DNA of 12,588 nt, taken from contig CALGNM010000196.1 in assembly GCA_937958665.1 (NCBI GenBank), positions 1-12,588 of the forward strand, in the 5' to 3' direction. A model generated the notes under the pieces. The model made no database searches. It was not told where the DNA came from and saw only the letters and a program-made list of their open reading frames with translations. Below are positions 1-6,805 of this stretch, one piece after another; positions within the stretch are counted from its first letter, which is position 1, and each line of letters opens with the position of its first letter. This DNA comes from an uncultured bacterium (GTDB taxonomy: Bacteria; Edwardsbacteria; AC1; EtOH8). Both the position numbers and the translations under genes were made by a program.

Positions 1-50
1 GGCGACCCCCTAGATCTACACTCTTTCCCTACACGACGCTCTTCCGATCT
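1..50. other. Illumina P5 / read-1 adapter (artefact)
   Basis: This is not biological sequence. It matches the 3' part of the Illumina P5 universal adapter, ending in the read-1 primer tail CTCTTCCGATCT at 39-50. The match is exact apart from two substitutions, C for A at 8 and T for G at 11. The first bases of the full adapter are missing. Genomic sequence begins at 51, inside recN. Confidence 0.98.
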
Positions 51-51
51 G

Positions 52-1761
52 CTCACCGTAAAAGATTACGCCCTGATCGATTCCCTAGAGGTGGAGTTCG
101 CCCCGGGGCTGAACATCCTCACCGGGGAGACCGGCGCCGGCAAATCCATCCTGATCGGCGCCCTGGGCCTGGTGCTGGGCGAGCGGGCCGACAGCGACAG
201 CGTCCGCAGCGGGGCCAAGGCCGCGGTGGTGGAGGCCGAGTTCGTGCTTGATAAAAACAAGGACCTGCTGGAGGTGTTCGCCGAGCTGGAGATGGACTGG
301 TCCGGCGACCTTCTGGTGCGGCGGGAGGTGGCCTCCACCGGCAAGAGCCGGGCCTTTGTCAACGACAGCCCGGTCACTTTGTCCAATCTTAAAAGAATCG
401 GCGACGCCATATTGGACATGCACGGCCAGCACGAGCACCAGTCCCTGCTCTACGAGGAACGCCATCTGGATTATCTGGACGGTTTCGCCCAAACTTGGCC
501 GGACAGAACCTCGGTGAGCGAGTTTTACCAGCAATATAATAGGACCAGATCCGAGCTGGAAGCCCTGCGCAGCAAAGAGCAACTCACCCGGGAGAAGCTG
601 GACCTCTACAATTTCCAGATCAAGGAGATCGAATCGGCCGGCCTGGCCGAGGGCGAGGAGGAATTTTTGGATGCCGAGCGGACCGTTTTGGAGAACTCGG
701 AAAAGCTTTTCTCTTTAGCCTCGGCCGGTTATCAGCTGTTATACCAGCAGGACGGCTCCATCACCGAACAGTTCAGCGCCCTGGAGCGCACGGTGGAAGA
801 GGTCTCCGGCATCGATTCCCGGATGGAACCAACTCTTAAGTCTGTTTCGTCGGTCAACGATCAGATCGAGGAGATCGCCCGGGACTTAAGAAAATACCGG
901 GACGGCATATCGTTCGATCCCCAGCGGTTGGAGGAGATCCGCAACCGCCTTGACCTGATCAGGTCCCTGAAGAAGAAATATTCCAGCAAGGAGTTAACCA
1001 TTGCCGCAGTCCTGGCGCATTATGACCGGATCAAGGCCGAGGTCGATTCGGTGGAGCACGGCGAGGAAAACATCAAAAAACTTGAGGCCGAGTTGGAGGC
1101 CAAACGCCGTGAACTGGAAAAAGCCTGCATAACCCTTTCCGAAAAGCGACAAATTGCGGCCAAAAAAATGGCCAAGGATGTGGTGGCCCAATTAAAAGAC
1201 CTGGGCATGGAAAAGGCCGCCTTCAAGGTCGAGGTGGCCCAGGTCGAAGAAATCGAGGGCCCGGTCCAGCATGACAAAAAGCGGCTTAAAACCGACTCCA
1301 CCGGCATAGACGCCGTGCGGTTTTTGATATCGCCCAACCCCGGCGAGGAACTCAAGCCCTTGGCCAAAATCGCCTCCGGCGGCGAGATCTCCCGGGTGAT
1401 GCTGGCGGTCAAGACCATTCTGTCCCAGGCCGATGCCGTTCCGGTGCTGGTGTTCGACGAGATCGACGCCGGGATCGGCGGCCGGATCGCCGAGGCGGTT
1501 GGATTAAAGCTCAAGGAGATCTCCTCGGCCCGTCAGGTGCTGTGCATCACCCACCTGCCGCAGATCGCCTCGCTGGGCTCCAGCCACTACCAGGTTAGCA
1601 AGGAGGAAAAAAGCGGCCGGACCATCACCTCGGTGGTCAGGCTAAATCAGCAGCAGCGGGTGGACGAGCTGGCCCGGATGCTGGCCGGCAGCAAGATCAC
1701 CGAGACCACCCTGAAGCACGCCCGGGAGATGATGAAATCAGCCTCTGCCAATGACCCATGA
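52..1761 (+). CDS. recN: DNA repair protein RecN (5' end cut by adapter)
   Basis: RecN is an SMC-like ATPase that acts in the cytoplasm in recombinational repair of double-strand breaks. The frame is open from the first genomic codon, and translation begins LTVKDYALIDSLEVEF. This aligns with the usual RecN N terminus, so only about three residues and the start codon are lost; the GTG at 91 lies inside the conserved region and is not the true start. Counting from codon 52, the Walker A GETGAGKS is at about residues 25-32. A long charged, coiled-coil-like middle follows, then the ABC signature (ASGGEISR) at about 441-448, the Walker B (VLVFDEID) at about 465-472, and the switch histidine (ITHLPQ) at about 501. 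The visible 569 residues are normal family length. The stop overlaps the next start as ATGA (1758-1761), which implies coupled translation. The promoter and upstream neighbour are outside the clone. Confidence 0.97.
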   Translation, partial: LTVKDYALIDSLEVEFAPGLNILTGETGAGKSILIGALGLVLGERADSDSVRSGAKAAVVEAEFVLDKNKDLLEVFAELEMDWSGDLLVRREVASTGKSRAFVNDSPVTLSNLKRIGDAILDMHGQHEHQSLLYEERHLDYLDGFAQTWPDRTSVSEFYQQYNRTRSELEALRSKEQLTREKLDLYNFQIKEIESAGLAEGEEEFLDAERTVLENSEKLFSLASAGYQLLYQQDGSITEQFSALERTVEEVSGIDSRMEPTLKSVSSVNDQIEEIARDLRKYRDGISFDPQRLEEIRNRLDLIRSLKKKYSSKELTIAAVLAHYDRIKAEVDSVEHGEENIKKLEAELEAKRRELEKACITLSEKRQIAAKKMAKDVVAQLKDLGMEKAAFKVEVAQVEEIEGPVQHDKKRLKTDSTGIDAVRFLISPNPGEELKPLAKIASGGEISRVMLAVKTILSQADAVPVLVFDEIDAGIGGRIAEAVGLKLKEISSARQVLCITHLPQIASLGSSHYQVSKEEKSGRTITSVVRLNQQQRVDELARMLAGSKITETTLKHAREMMKSASANDP

Positions 1762-2771
1762 AGGAGCTCAGAATAAGGAACATATCCCTGGAAGGGAATT
1801 CCCTGCGCAACCTGGGATTCATGGCCCGCGATTTCGAATTGGAGCTTCACCTCCGGTTCAACCAATTCAGGGGTGAGGCCGGACTTGTTTTCCGGGCAGC
1901 CGACCAGAACCATGGGATGGCCCTGATCATAAAGGAAGATTCCCTCTTCTTTGTGGAGAATTATTCCCTCTACCACCTGGTGACCCATAGCGAACGCATC
2001 AACCTCAAAGAATTGAAGCCCACCCAGCGCTACAGCCTCCGCCTGTTGGTGGTGGGCCGGGAGATCAAGGTCTCGGTGGACGGCCAGGTGTTGTTGAGCC
2101 AGAACCTGTCCACCGCCAACATCGGCAATCTCTATGCCTGGGGCGCCCTGAAAGGGCGGATTAATTTTATCCGGCTAAGGGCGGTCTCCCTGGACCGCCA
2201 AGAGGATCTGGGAAAGCTCTGTTTTTCCGACCAATTCAACCAGCTTAACGACTGGGAGATATTGAACGGACATTGGCGGGCCGACTCGGGATGCCTGCTG
2301 GGCCGGGCTGAGGAACGCAACATCTACCTCAAGCTGTTGCGGGAGGTTCCCCGGTCGGGCGGGGTGTCGTTCTACCTGAAGAACGAGAACGACCTCAGGC
2401 TCAACTACGGAGCCGGGATAATGCTGGGTTTCTCCGAGGACACCCAAAAGGGGGTGGGCATACACTGCTTCCCCAGCCATGGCTATATCAGCTTATATCC
2501 GGATTTCGATCTTGGGATCTACAACGCCAAGAGCGAGCTGTGCTACCCGGGTCTGGAACTTAAACACCACCTGCTTTTAAAGCCCAACTGCTGGCATTAT
2601 CTGCAGATCAGATACAATCCCTCCCAGATGTGGGTCTATTTCGACGAGTTCCTGATCCACCAAAGCAACAATGTTCTTTGCCACAAGGGAGATTTGCTGC
2701 TGTGCGTTGGTGAACGAAACACCGCCCGCTTCGCCGACCTCCGGATCTACCAGTCGGACGGTCAGGCATGA
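1758..2771 (+). CDS. Unrecognised tandem beta-sandwich (ConA/LamG-like) protein
   Basis: I do not recognise this 337-residue protein as a named family. It is rich in alternating hydrophobic beta-strand patterns and seems to hold two related halves, about residues 25-144 and 155-332. Each has features of the concanavalin-A-like lectin/glucanase fold (LamG, DUF1080-like): an opening FELELHLRF or FSDQFN..DWEILNGHW strand, and a late strand pair of the type YSLRLLVVGREIKVSVDGQ or WHYLQIRYNPSQMWVYFDEF. Such domains usually bind sugars and are secreted, but there is no signal peptide or membrane segment, so it appears cytoplasmic. It is translationally coupled on both sides: its ATG overlaps the recN stop and its stop overlaps the pgsA start, both as ATGA. 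No strong Shine-Dalgarno lies before the ATG, which fits re-initiation after recN. The fold call is inference from pattern; the function is unknown. Confidence 0.75.
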   Translation: MKELRIRNISLEGNSLRNLGFMARDFELELHLRFNQFRGEAGLVFRAADQNHGMALIIKEDSLFFVENYSLYHLVTHSERINLKELKPTQRYSLRLLVVGREIKVSVDGQVLLSQNLSTANIGNLYAWGALKGRINFIRLRAVSLDRQEDLGKLCFSDQFNQLNDWEILNGHWRADSGCLLGRAEERNIYLKLLREVPRSGGVSFYLKNENDLRLNYGAGIMLGFSEDTQKGVGIHCFPSHGYISLYPDFDLGIYNAKSELCYPGLELKHHLLLKPNCWHYLQIRYNPSQMWVYFDEFLIHQSNNVLCHKGDLLLCVGERNTARFADLRIYQSDGQA

Positions 2772-3298
2772 ATTGGCCCAACTCCTTTTCCCTGCTCAGG
2801 GTCGCCCTGATGCCCTTTATCGTCCTGGCCCTGCGGAACGGATCGGATGCACTGCTGCTGGCCCTGATGGCGCTGGCGGCGGCCACCGACTACTTCGATG
2901 GATTTCTGGCGCGCCGAACCGGCCAGGTGACCGACTTGGGCAAGGTGCTGGATCCCTTGGCCGACAAGATATGTGTCAACACCATGGCGGCGGCCCTGTG
3001 GCTATGGCGCGGATTCCCGGGATGGGCGGCAATTATGATACTGGCCCGGGACCTGTTGATCTTGTTGGGCGGGTGGCTCATCTTGAAGAAAAAAAGGGCC
3101 GTGCCGGTCTCCAATTGGCCGGGGAAGATAGCCGTCACGGTGATGGCCGCCACCATAATCTGCTACGCCATGCTCTGGCAGCCCTGGGGCCGTTATCTCC
3201 TGTATGCTTCGGCGGCCATGATATTGGTTTCCGGCTTCACCTATCTTAAAAAACTAGCCCCGGCAAAGGCAACTGAAGCCCTCAAGGAGGATGAATGA
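2768..3298 (+). CDS. pgsA: CDP-alcohol phosphatidyltransferase, probable phosphatidylglycerophosphate synthase
   Basis: This integral membrane enzyme transfers a phosphatidyl group from CDP-diacylglycerol to an alcohol, most likely glycerol-3-phosphate, giving phosphatidylglycerophosphate, the committed step to phosphatidylglycerol and cardiolipin. The family signature D-x2-D-G-x2-A-R-x8-G-x3-D-x3-D is intact: D41, D44, G45, A48, R49, G58, D62 and D66 (DYFDGFLAR...G...DPLAD). The N terminus NWPNSFSLLRVALMPF is typical of PgsA, and hydrophobic helices fill much of the rest of the 176 residues. Length fits PgsA. Substrate choice among CDP-alcohol transferases cannot be proved from the motif, so another head group remains possible. 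The start overlaps the upstream stop (ATGA at 2768-2771), and the stop overlaps the ATG of the next frame (3295-3298). Confidence 0.88.
   Translation: MNWPNSFSLLRVALMPFIVLALRNGSDALLLALMALAAATDYFDGFLARRTGQVTDLGKVLDPLADKICVNTMAAALWLWRGFPGWAAIMILARDLLILLGGWLILKKKRAVPVSNWPGKIAVTVMAATIICYAMLWQPWGRYLLYASAAMILVSGFTYLKKLAPAKATEALKEDE
3284..3290 (+). promoter_or_regulatory. Strong ribosome binding site for the DUF362 gene
   Basis: A perfect AAGGAGG lies within the last codons of pgsA. It is 4 bases from the ATG at 3295 and 10 bases from the ATG at 3301. The second spacing is nearer the usual range, which favours 3301 as the main start. It is one of the strongest Shine-Dalgarno sequences in the window, so this gene may be translated more strongly than its coupled upstream neighbours. 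Confidence 0.7.
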
Positions 3299-3300
3299 TC

Positions 3301-4407
3301 ATGTCCAGCAAGGTTTATTTCACCGACTTCAGCGAATCGCCCCAACGGAACATCTTCTCCAAGCTGTCGGACCTGATGGAACGCCTGCCGCTTTCTGGCG
3401 TGGCCGCCAAGGATGATCTGGTGGCGGTCAAGGTGCATTTCGGGGAGCGGGGCAACACCGCCTTCGTACCACCCCATTTCGTCCGGGCGGTGGTGGACAA
3501 GCTGAAGCAGACGGGGGCCAAGCCGTTCGTCACCGACGCCAACACCCTGTACGTGGGCAGCCGCTCCAACTCGGTGGACCACCTGGAGACCGCCCATCAG
3601 CACGGCTTCACCTATTCCTCGCTGGGCTGCCCGGTGCTGATCGCCGACGGACTGCGGGGCGGGGCCTATGTCGAGGTCGAGGCCGGGGGCAGGCACCTCA
3701 AAAAAGTCAAGCTGGCCCACGATCTGGCCAAGGCCGACGCCATCGTCTGCGTCACCCATTTCAAGGGCCACGAGCTGGCTGGTTTCGGCGGCTCCATCAA
3801 GAACCTGGGCATGGGCGGCGGGGCCCGGGGCGGCAAGCTGGCCATGCATTCCGACGTCACGCCCACCATCAAGGCCGAGAAGTGCATCGCCTGCGGCAGG
3901 TGCGCCGCCAACTGTCCGGCCGGCGCCATCGCCATAGACAAGTTTGCCGTGATAGACCCCAAAAGGTGTATCGGCTGCGGCTCCTGCATAGTGGTCTGCC
4001 CCACCCATGCCTGCCGAAACAACTGGGACAGCGGGGCCCGGAAGATGCAGGAGAAGATGGTGGAATACCTGGCCGGATTTGCCGGCGGCAAAAGGGGGAA
4101 GATCGCCTACCTGAACTTCATCATGAACGTCTCGCCGGCCTGCGACTGCTACGGCCACGCCGGCACGCCGATAGTGGCGGATATAGGAATCTGCGCCTCG
4201 CTGGACCCGGTGGCGGTGGACGCGGCCAGCAACGACCTGGTGATGCAGGCCGGGGGGCAGAAGAACTCGGCGCTGGAGAAGGCCCATCAACCCGGCAGCG
4301 ACAAATTCCGGGACATCTACCCCGAGGTGGACTGGGCCTGGCAGCTGGATTACGCCGAGGAGATGGGGTTGGGAAAGAGAAAATACCTTTTGGAGAAGAT
4401 ATCCTAG
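3301..4407 (+). CDS. DUF362-family protein with two 4Fe-4S clusters
   Basis: This is a 368-residue cytoplasmic iron-sulfur protein of the DUF362 type, often annotated as a 4Fe-4S binding or putative Fe-S center protein. Its reaction is not established. The N-terminal part carries conserved family stretches: VAVKVHFGERGNTAF (42-56), VTDANTLYVG (77-86), VTHFKGHELAGFGG (151-164) and IKNLGMGGGARGGKL (166-180). A bacterial ferredoxin-like insert follows, with two complete cluster motifs, C195/C198/C201/C205 and C223/C226/C229/C233, and then the rest of the DUF362 region (VSPACDCYGH, ADIGICASLDPVAVD). All eight ligands are present, so electron transfer is plausible. The start at 3301 is preferred because of the Shine-Dalgarno spacing and family-like MSSKVYFTD opening; the ATG at 3295, which overlaps the pgsA stop, would add two residues. 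Confidence 0.9.
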   Translation: MSSKVYFTDFSESPQRNIFSKLSDLMERLPLSGVAAKDDLVAVKVHFGERGNTAFVPPHFVRAVVDKLKQTGAKPFVTDANTLYVGSRSNSVDHLETAHQHGFTYSSLGCPVLIADGLRGGAYVEVEAGGRHLKKVKLAHDLAKADAIVCVTHFKGHELAGFGGSIKNLGMGGGARGGKLAMHSDVTPTIKAEKCIACGRCAANCPAGAIAIDKFAVIDPKRCIGCGSCIVVCPTHACRNNWDSGARKMQEKMVEYLAGFAGGKRGKIAYLNFIMNVSPACDCYGHAGTPIVADIGICASLDPVAVDAASNDLVMQAGGQKNSALEKAHQPGSDKFRDIYPEVDWAWQLDYAEEMGLGKRKYLLEKIS

Positions 4408-4410
4408 CCT

Positions 4411-5454
4411 ATGGCAAGATCCCGTAAAAAGGCCAAGCCGTTCGGCGCCAAGATTAAGGCGGCGGCTCAGCCCGCCAAGAAAGGGCCTTCGGATATCCCC
4501 GCCCCGCCGCCCAAAAGCTGCCTCAACTGCGGGCATCAGCTGCACGGCGAGTATTGCTCGCACTGCGGGCAGGAGCATATAGGGACGGGGGTGCCCGGCC
4601 GGGAGATGCTGCGGGAGTTTTTCAAGGACGAGTTCCACCTGGACTTCCGGATAGTGCGGACCATCATCCCCCTGCTGTTCCGGCCCGGATTCATCCCCGC
4701 CGAATATGTGGCCGGGAGGCGGATACGCTACTCACCGCCCCTGCGGACCTATGTCTTTATAAGCTTCATCCTGCTTGCCCTGATCACCGTCCAGGCCAAA
4801 CGCCACGAGATCATCCCGGTCAGGCAAATCAAGGGGGAGACCGAGGGTCAGCCGGGTGCGGAAATGAAAGGGGAGCCCTCAAGCCTCCGGCTCTCTTTCC
4901 CCCACGACACCATCAACCTCCGGATGAACGACACCATTCTTACCCCCAGGCAGTTAAGGGATACGGTGCTGGCCGAGCTGAAAGCGGCCACCGACAGCCT
5001 CCAGCCGGAAAATTCAAGTTTCAACCAGAAGGTCCAGCGGGGGGTGCTCAGGGTGCTGGAGGACCGGGAGCGGTTCTATGAGCACCTGTTGGAGCGTGCG
5101 GCCCAGGCCATGTTCCTGCTGATGCCGATCTTTGCCCTGCTGTTGAAGCTGCTCTACCTCCGGCGCCGCCGCCAGTACCTGGAGCACCTGGTTTTCACCC
5201 TGAATGTCCATTCCCATGCTTTCCTAATGTTTGTGATAGCCTCCGCCGGCAGCCTGGTCGGCTGGGCCTGGCTGCAGTCCTGGCTCAAATGGCCCCTGTT
5301 GTCGATACCGCCGTATCTCTTTCTGGCCATGAAGAAGTTCTATCGGCAGGGCTGGGGCAAAACCCTGGCCAAGTACCTGCTTCTGCTGGGGGCCTATGCC
5401 TTCATCCTTATGCTGGCCGGGATAACGGTATTGGTGGTTTCGGTGATATGGTAG
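4411..5454 (+). CDS. DUF3667-like zinc-ribbon membrane protein
   Basis: The 347-residue product begins with a basic, Ala/Pro-rich stretch. A CxxC...CxxC zinc ribbon follows (C37, C40, C49, C52), and then a conserved block (EFFKDEFHLDFRIVRTIIPLL, PGFIPAEYVAGRRIRYSPPLRTY) that matches the pattern of DUF3667 proteins. Hydrophobic segments are seen at about 111-128, 232-250, 267-288, 292-308 and 321-345. A polar, helical region at about 130-228 separates the first from the rest. No function is established for the family; it is commonest in Bacteroidota and relatives. The start lies three bases after the previous stop and lacks a well-spaced Shine-Dalgarno, so coupled translation is likely. The stop overlaps the next gene by 7 bases. 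Confidence 0.78.
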   Translation: MARSRKKAKPFGAKIKAAAQPAKKGPSDIPAPPPKSCLNCGHQLHGEYCSHCGQEHIGTGVPGREMLREFFKDEFHLDFRIVRTIIPLLFRPGFIPAEYVAGRRIRYSPPLRTYVFISFILLALITVQAKRHEIIPVRQIKGETEGQPGAEMKGEPSSLRLSFPHDTINLRMNDTILTPRQLRDTVLAELKAATDSLQPENSSFNQKVQRGVLRVLEDRERFYEHLLERAAQAMFLLMPIFALLLKLLYLRRRRQYLEHLVFTLNVHSHAFLMFVIASAGSLVGWAWLQSWLKWPLLSIPPYLFLAMKKFYRQGWGKTLAKYLLLLGAYAFILMLAGITVLVVSVIW

Positions 5455-5990
5455 CCGGCGGGGCCACCGGAACTGGCTGGCCGGAACTTGTCAACGACGG
5501 AGTCTGCCTGCGCCCTCCCCGGCCCGGGGATGTTGAATACATCCGCAAACTATGGTCCGATCCCTTGACCATGGCCGAGGTGGGCGGCCCGATCCAGATG
5601 GATCAGGAACAGGCCCGGAGGTGGTTCGCCCGGATGGTCTGCCCCGGCGGTGATGCCGACAGGTATTTTCTTATATTCGATCGCAGCGGCCAACCGGTGG
5701 GCGAGATCAGTTTCCACCGGTACGACCGATCGTCAGGTTCCGCCGAGTTCAACATCAAAATCGAACACCGCCACCGCGGCCGGGGTTATGCCAGGCTGGC
5801 CGCTTCCCTGCTGTTGAGATATTACTTCTTCGATTTCGGGGGGAAGCTGATGTGCGACCCGGTGGCCCTGGACAACCGTCCGGGACAGGAATCCCTGGCC
5901 CAGTTTGGCTTCAACAAAGATCTGTCCCGGAAGGACGTCTGCCTGTTCGTGATGACCCGGGAGGAGTTCATAAGCATTTACGGTGAATGA
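5448..5990 (+). CDS. GNAT-family N-acetyltransferase
   Basis: This is a cytoplasmic acetyl-CoA-dependent acetyltransferase of the RimJ/RimL (Acetyltransf_3) kind, 180 residues. An early LRPPRPGDVEYIRKLWSD block and the VGEISFHRYDRSSGSAEFNIKI beta strands are followed by the acetyl-CoA pyrophosphate loop RHRGRGYA (109-116). A closing block with N143 and the FGF turn (153-155) is typical of the fold. The substrate is unknown. The open frame extends upstream, but that part lies wholly over the DUF3667 gene and has no GNAT character. The first plausible start is the ATG at 5448, overlapping the previous stop by 7 bases, though no good Shine-Dalgarno precedes it. An N-terminal tail of about 17 residues before the domain leaves the exact start open. 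Confidence 0.85.
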   Translation: MVAGGATGTGWPELVNDGVCLRPPRPGDVEYIRKLWSDPLTMAEVGGPIQMDQEQARRWFARMVCPGGDADRYFLIFDRSGQPVGEISFHRYDRSSGSAEFNIKIEHRHRGRGYARLAASLLLRYYFFDFGGKLMCDPVALDNRPGQESLAQFGFNKDLSRKDVCLFVMTREEFISIYGE

Positions 5991-5999
5991 TCAACCCAC

Positions 6000-6005
6000 A
6001 AGGAG
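6000..6005 (+). promoter_or_regulatory. Ribosome binding site fixing the TatT-like start
   Basis: AAGGAG lies 5 bases before the ATG at 6011. It selects that codon over the in-frame ATG at 5987, which overlaps the previous stop and would place nine residues in front of the signal peptide. Confidence 0.8.
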
Positions 6006-6010
6006 CAACC

Positions 6011-6805
6011 ATGAAAAAACTCATTCTGCTGGCCCTGCTGTTTTCCGCCGGGACTTCACTGGCCCAGCCGGGGTTCGATGAGGCCAAGGAGCTCTGGGCC
6101 GACCGGGGAAACAAAACCTCTCTGGAAAAGGCCATCGCCGCCTACGAGAAGGCTTATCAGACTGCGCCCACCTACCAGCTGGCCGAGCGGCTGGCCTATG
6201 CCTGGTACTTCCTGGGCGACGCCTTTGAACAGGGCGAGGCTCGTTCCCGGGCCTACTTGGCCGGCTACGAGTGGGGTCTCAAGGCCTTGTCCTTTGACCC
6301 CGGCTTCAGGCAACGATACCAGGTAGAGAAGAAAGGCATGGGCGATGCCATCGCCGGAGTGCCCAGGGAATTCGCGGGGGCCATCTTCTGGACGGCCACC
6401 AGCTACGGCAAATGGGGCAAGATGCGCAACATCCTCAAGCAGCTGGGCCCGGCCAAACAGGCCCGCAAAATGATCCTCTACCTTTACTCCCTGGACAAGG
6501 ATTACTACTACGGAGGGCCGGCCCGCTGGCTGGGGACCTATTACGCAGTGGCCCCCGGCATCGCCGGGGGAGACCTGGAAAAGTCCAAAAGATATTACCA
6601 GGAGGCCCTGGCTGCCGCCCCCGATTACCTGGCCACCAAGGTCCTGATGGCCGAGAACTACGCGGCCAAGGCCAAGGACCGGGCCCTGTACGACCGCCTG
6701 CTGGACGAGGTGCTGGCCGCCCCGGATGGCCTGCTGCCCGAGGCCGGCATCGAGCAGGCGGTGGAGAAGAAGAAGGCCGCCCGGCTCAAGGCCGAGGGCT
6801 TCTGA
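6011..6805 (+). CDS. Exported TPR protein, TRAP-transporter TatT-like
   Basis: The 264-residue product opens with a signal peptide, MKKLILLALLFSAGTSLA, with likely cleavage near residue 18. There is no lipobox cysteine, so a soluble periplasmic protein is expected. The mature part is helical with TPR-like repeats (AIAAYEKAYQTAPTYQLAERLAYAWYFLG; YYQEALAAAPDYLATKVLMAENYA). The stretch from KDYYYGGPARWLGTYYAVAPG through GGDLEKSKRYY and on to KDRALYDRLLDEVLAAP is characteristic of TatT, the periplasmic TPR component first described with a TRAP transporter in Treponema. TatT is thought to act with a substrate-binding P protein. No TRAP P, Q or M gene is in this window, so the partner and ligand are unknown. 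The stop overlaps the next ATG by one base (TGATG). Confidence 0.82.
   Translation: MKKLILLALLFSAGTSLAQPGFDEAKELWADRGNKTSLEKAIAAYEKAYQTAPTYQLAERLAYAWYFLGDAFEQGEARSRAYLAGYEWGLKALSFDPGFRQRYQVEKKGMGDAIAGVPREFAGAIFWTATSYGKWGKMRNILKQLGPAKQARKMILYLYSLDKDYYYGGPARWLGTYYAVAPGIAGGDLEKSKRYYQEALAAAPDYLATKVLMAENYAAKAKDRALYDRLLDEVLAAPDGLLPEAGIEQAVEKKKAARLKAEGF

Noticed and set aside
91-93. GTG as the recN start
   Set aside because: Thirteen in-frame codons upstream already match the conserved RecN N terminus, so the gene is simply cut at its 5' end by the adapter.
3241-4638. A 465-codon open frame on the minus strand
   Set aside because: It lies opposite the DUF362 gene, whose clusters and conserved blocks are clear. 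The antisense translation is rich in Gly, His, Val and Leu with no family pattern; long antisense frames are expected in GC-rich coding DNA.
5289-5447. Upstream extension of the GNAT reading frame
   Set aside because: These 53 codons overlap the DUF3667 gene in another phase and show no acetyltransferase features.
6412-6804. Upstream extension of the methyltransferase reading frame
   Set aside because: It lies inside the TatT-like gene in a different phase and is Gly/Pro/Arg-rich without structure. The ATG at 6805 has a Shine-Dalgarno and normal domain spacing.
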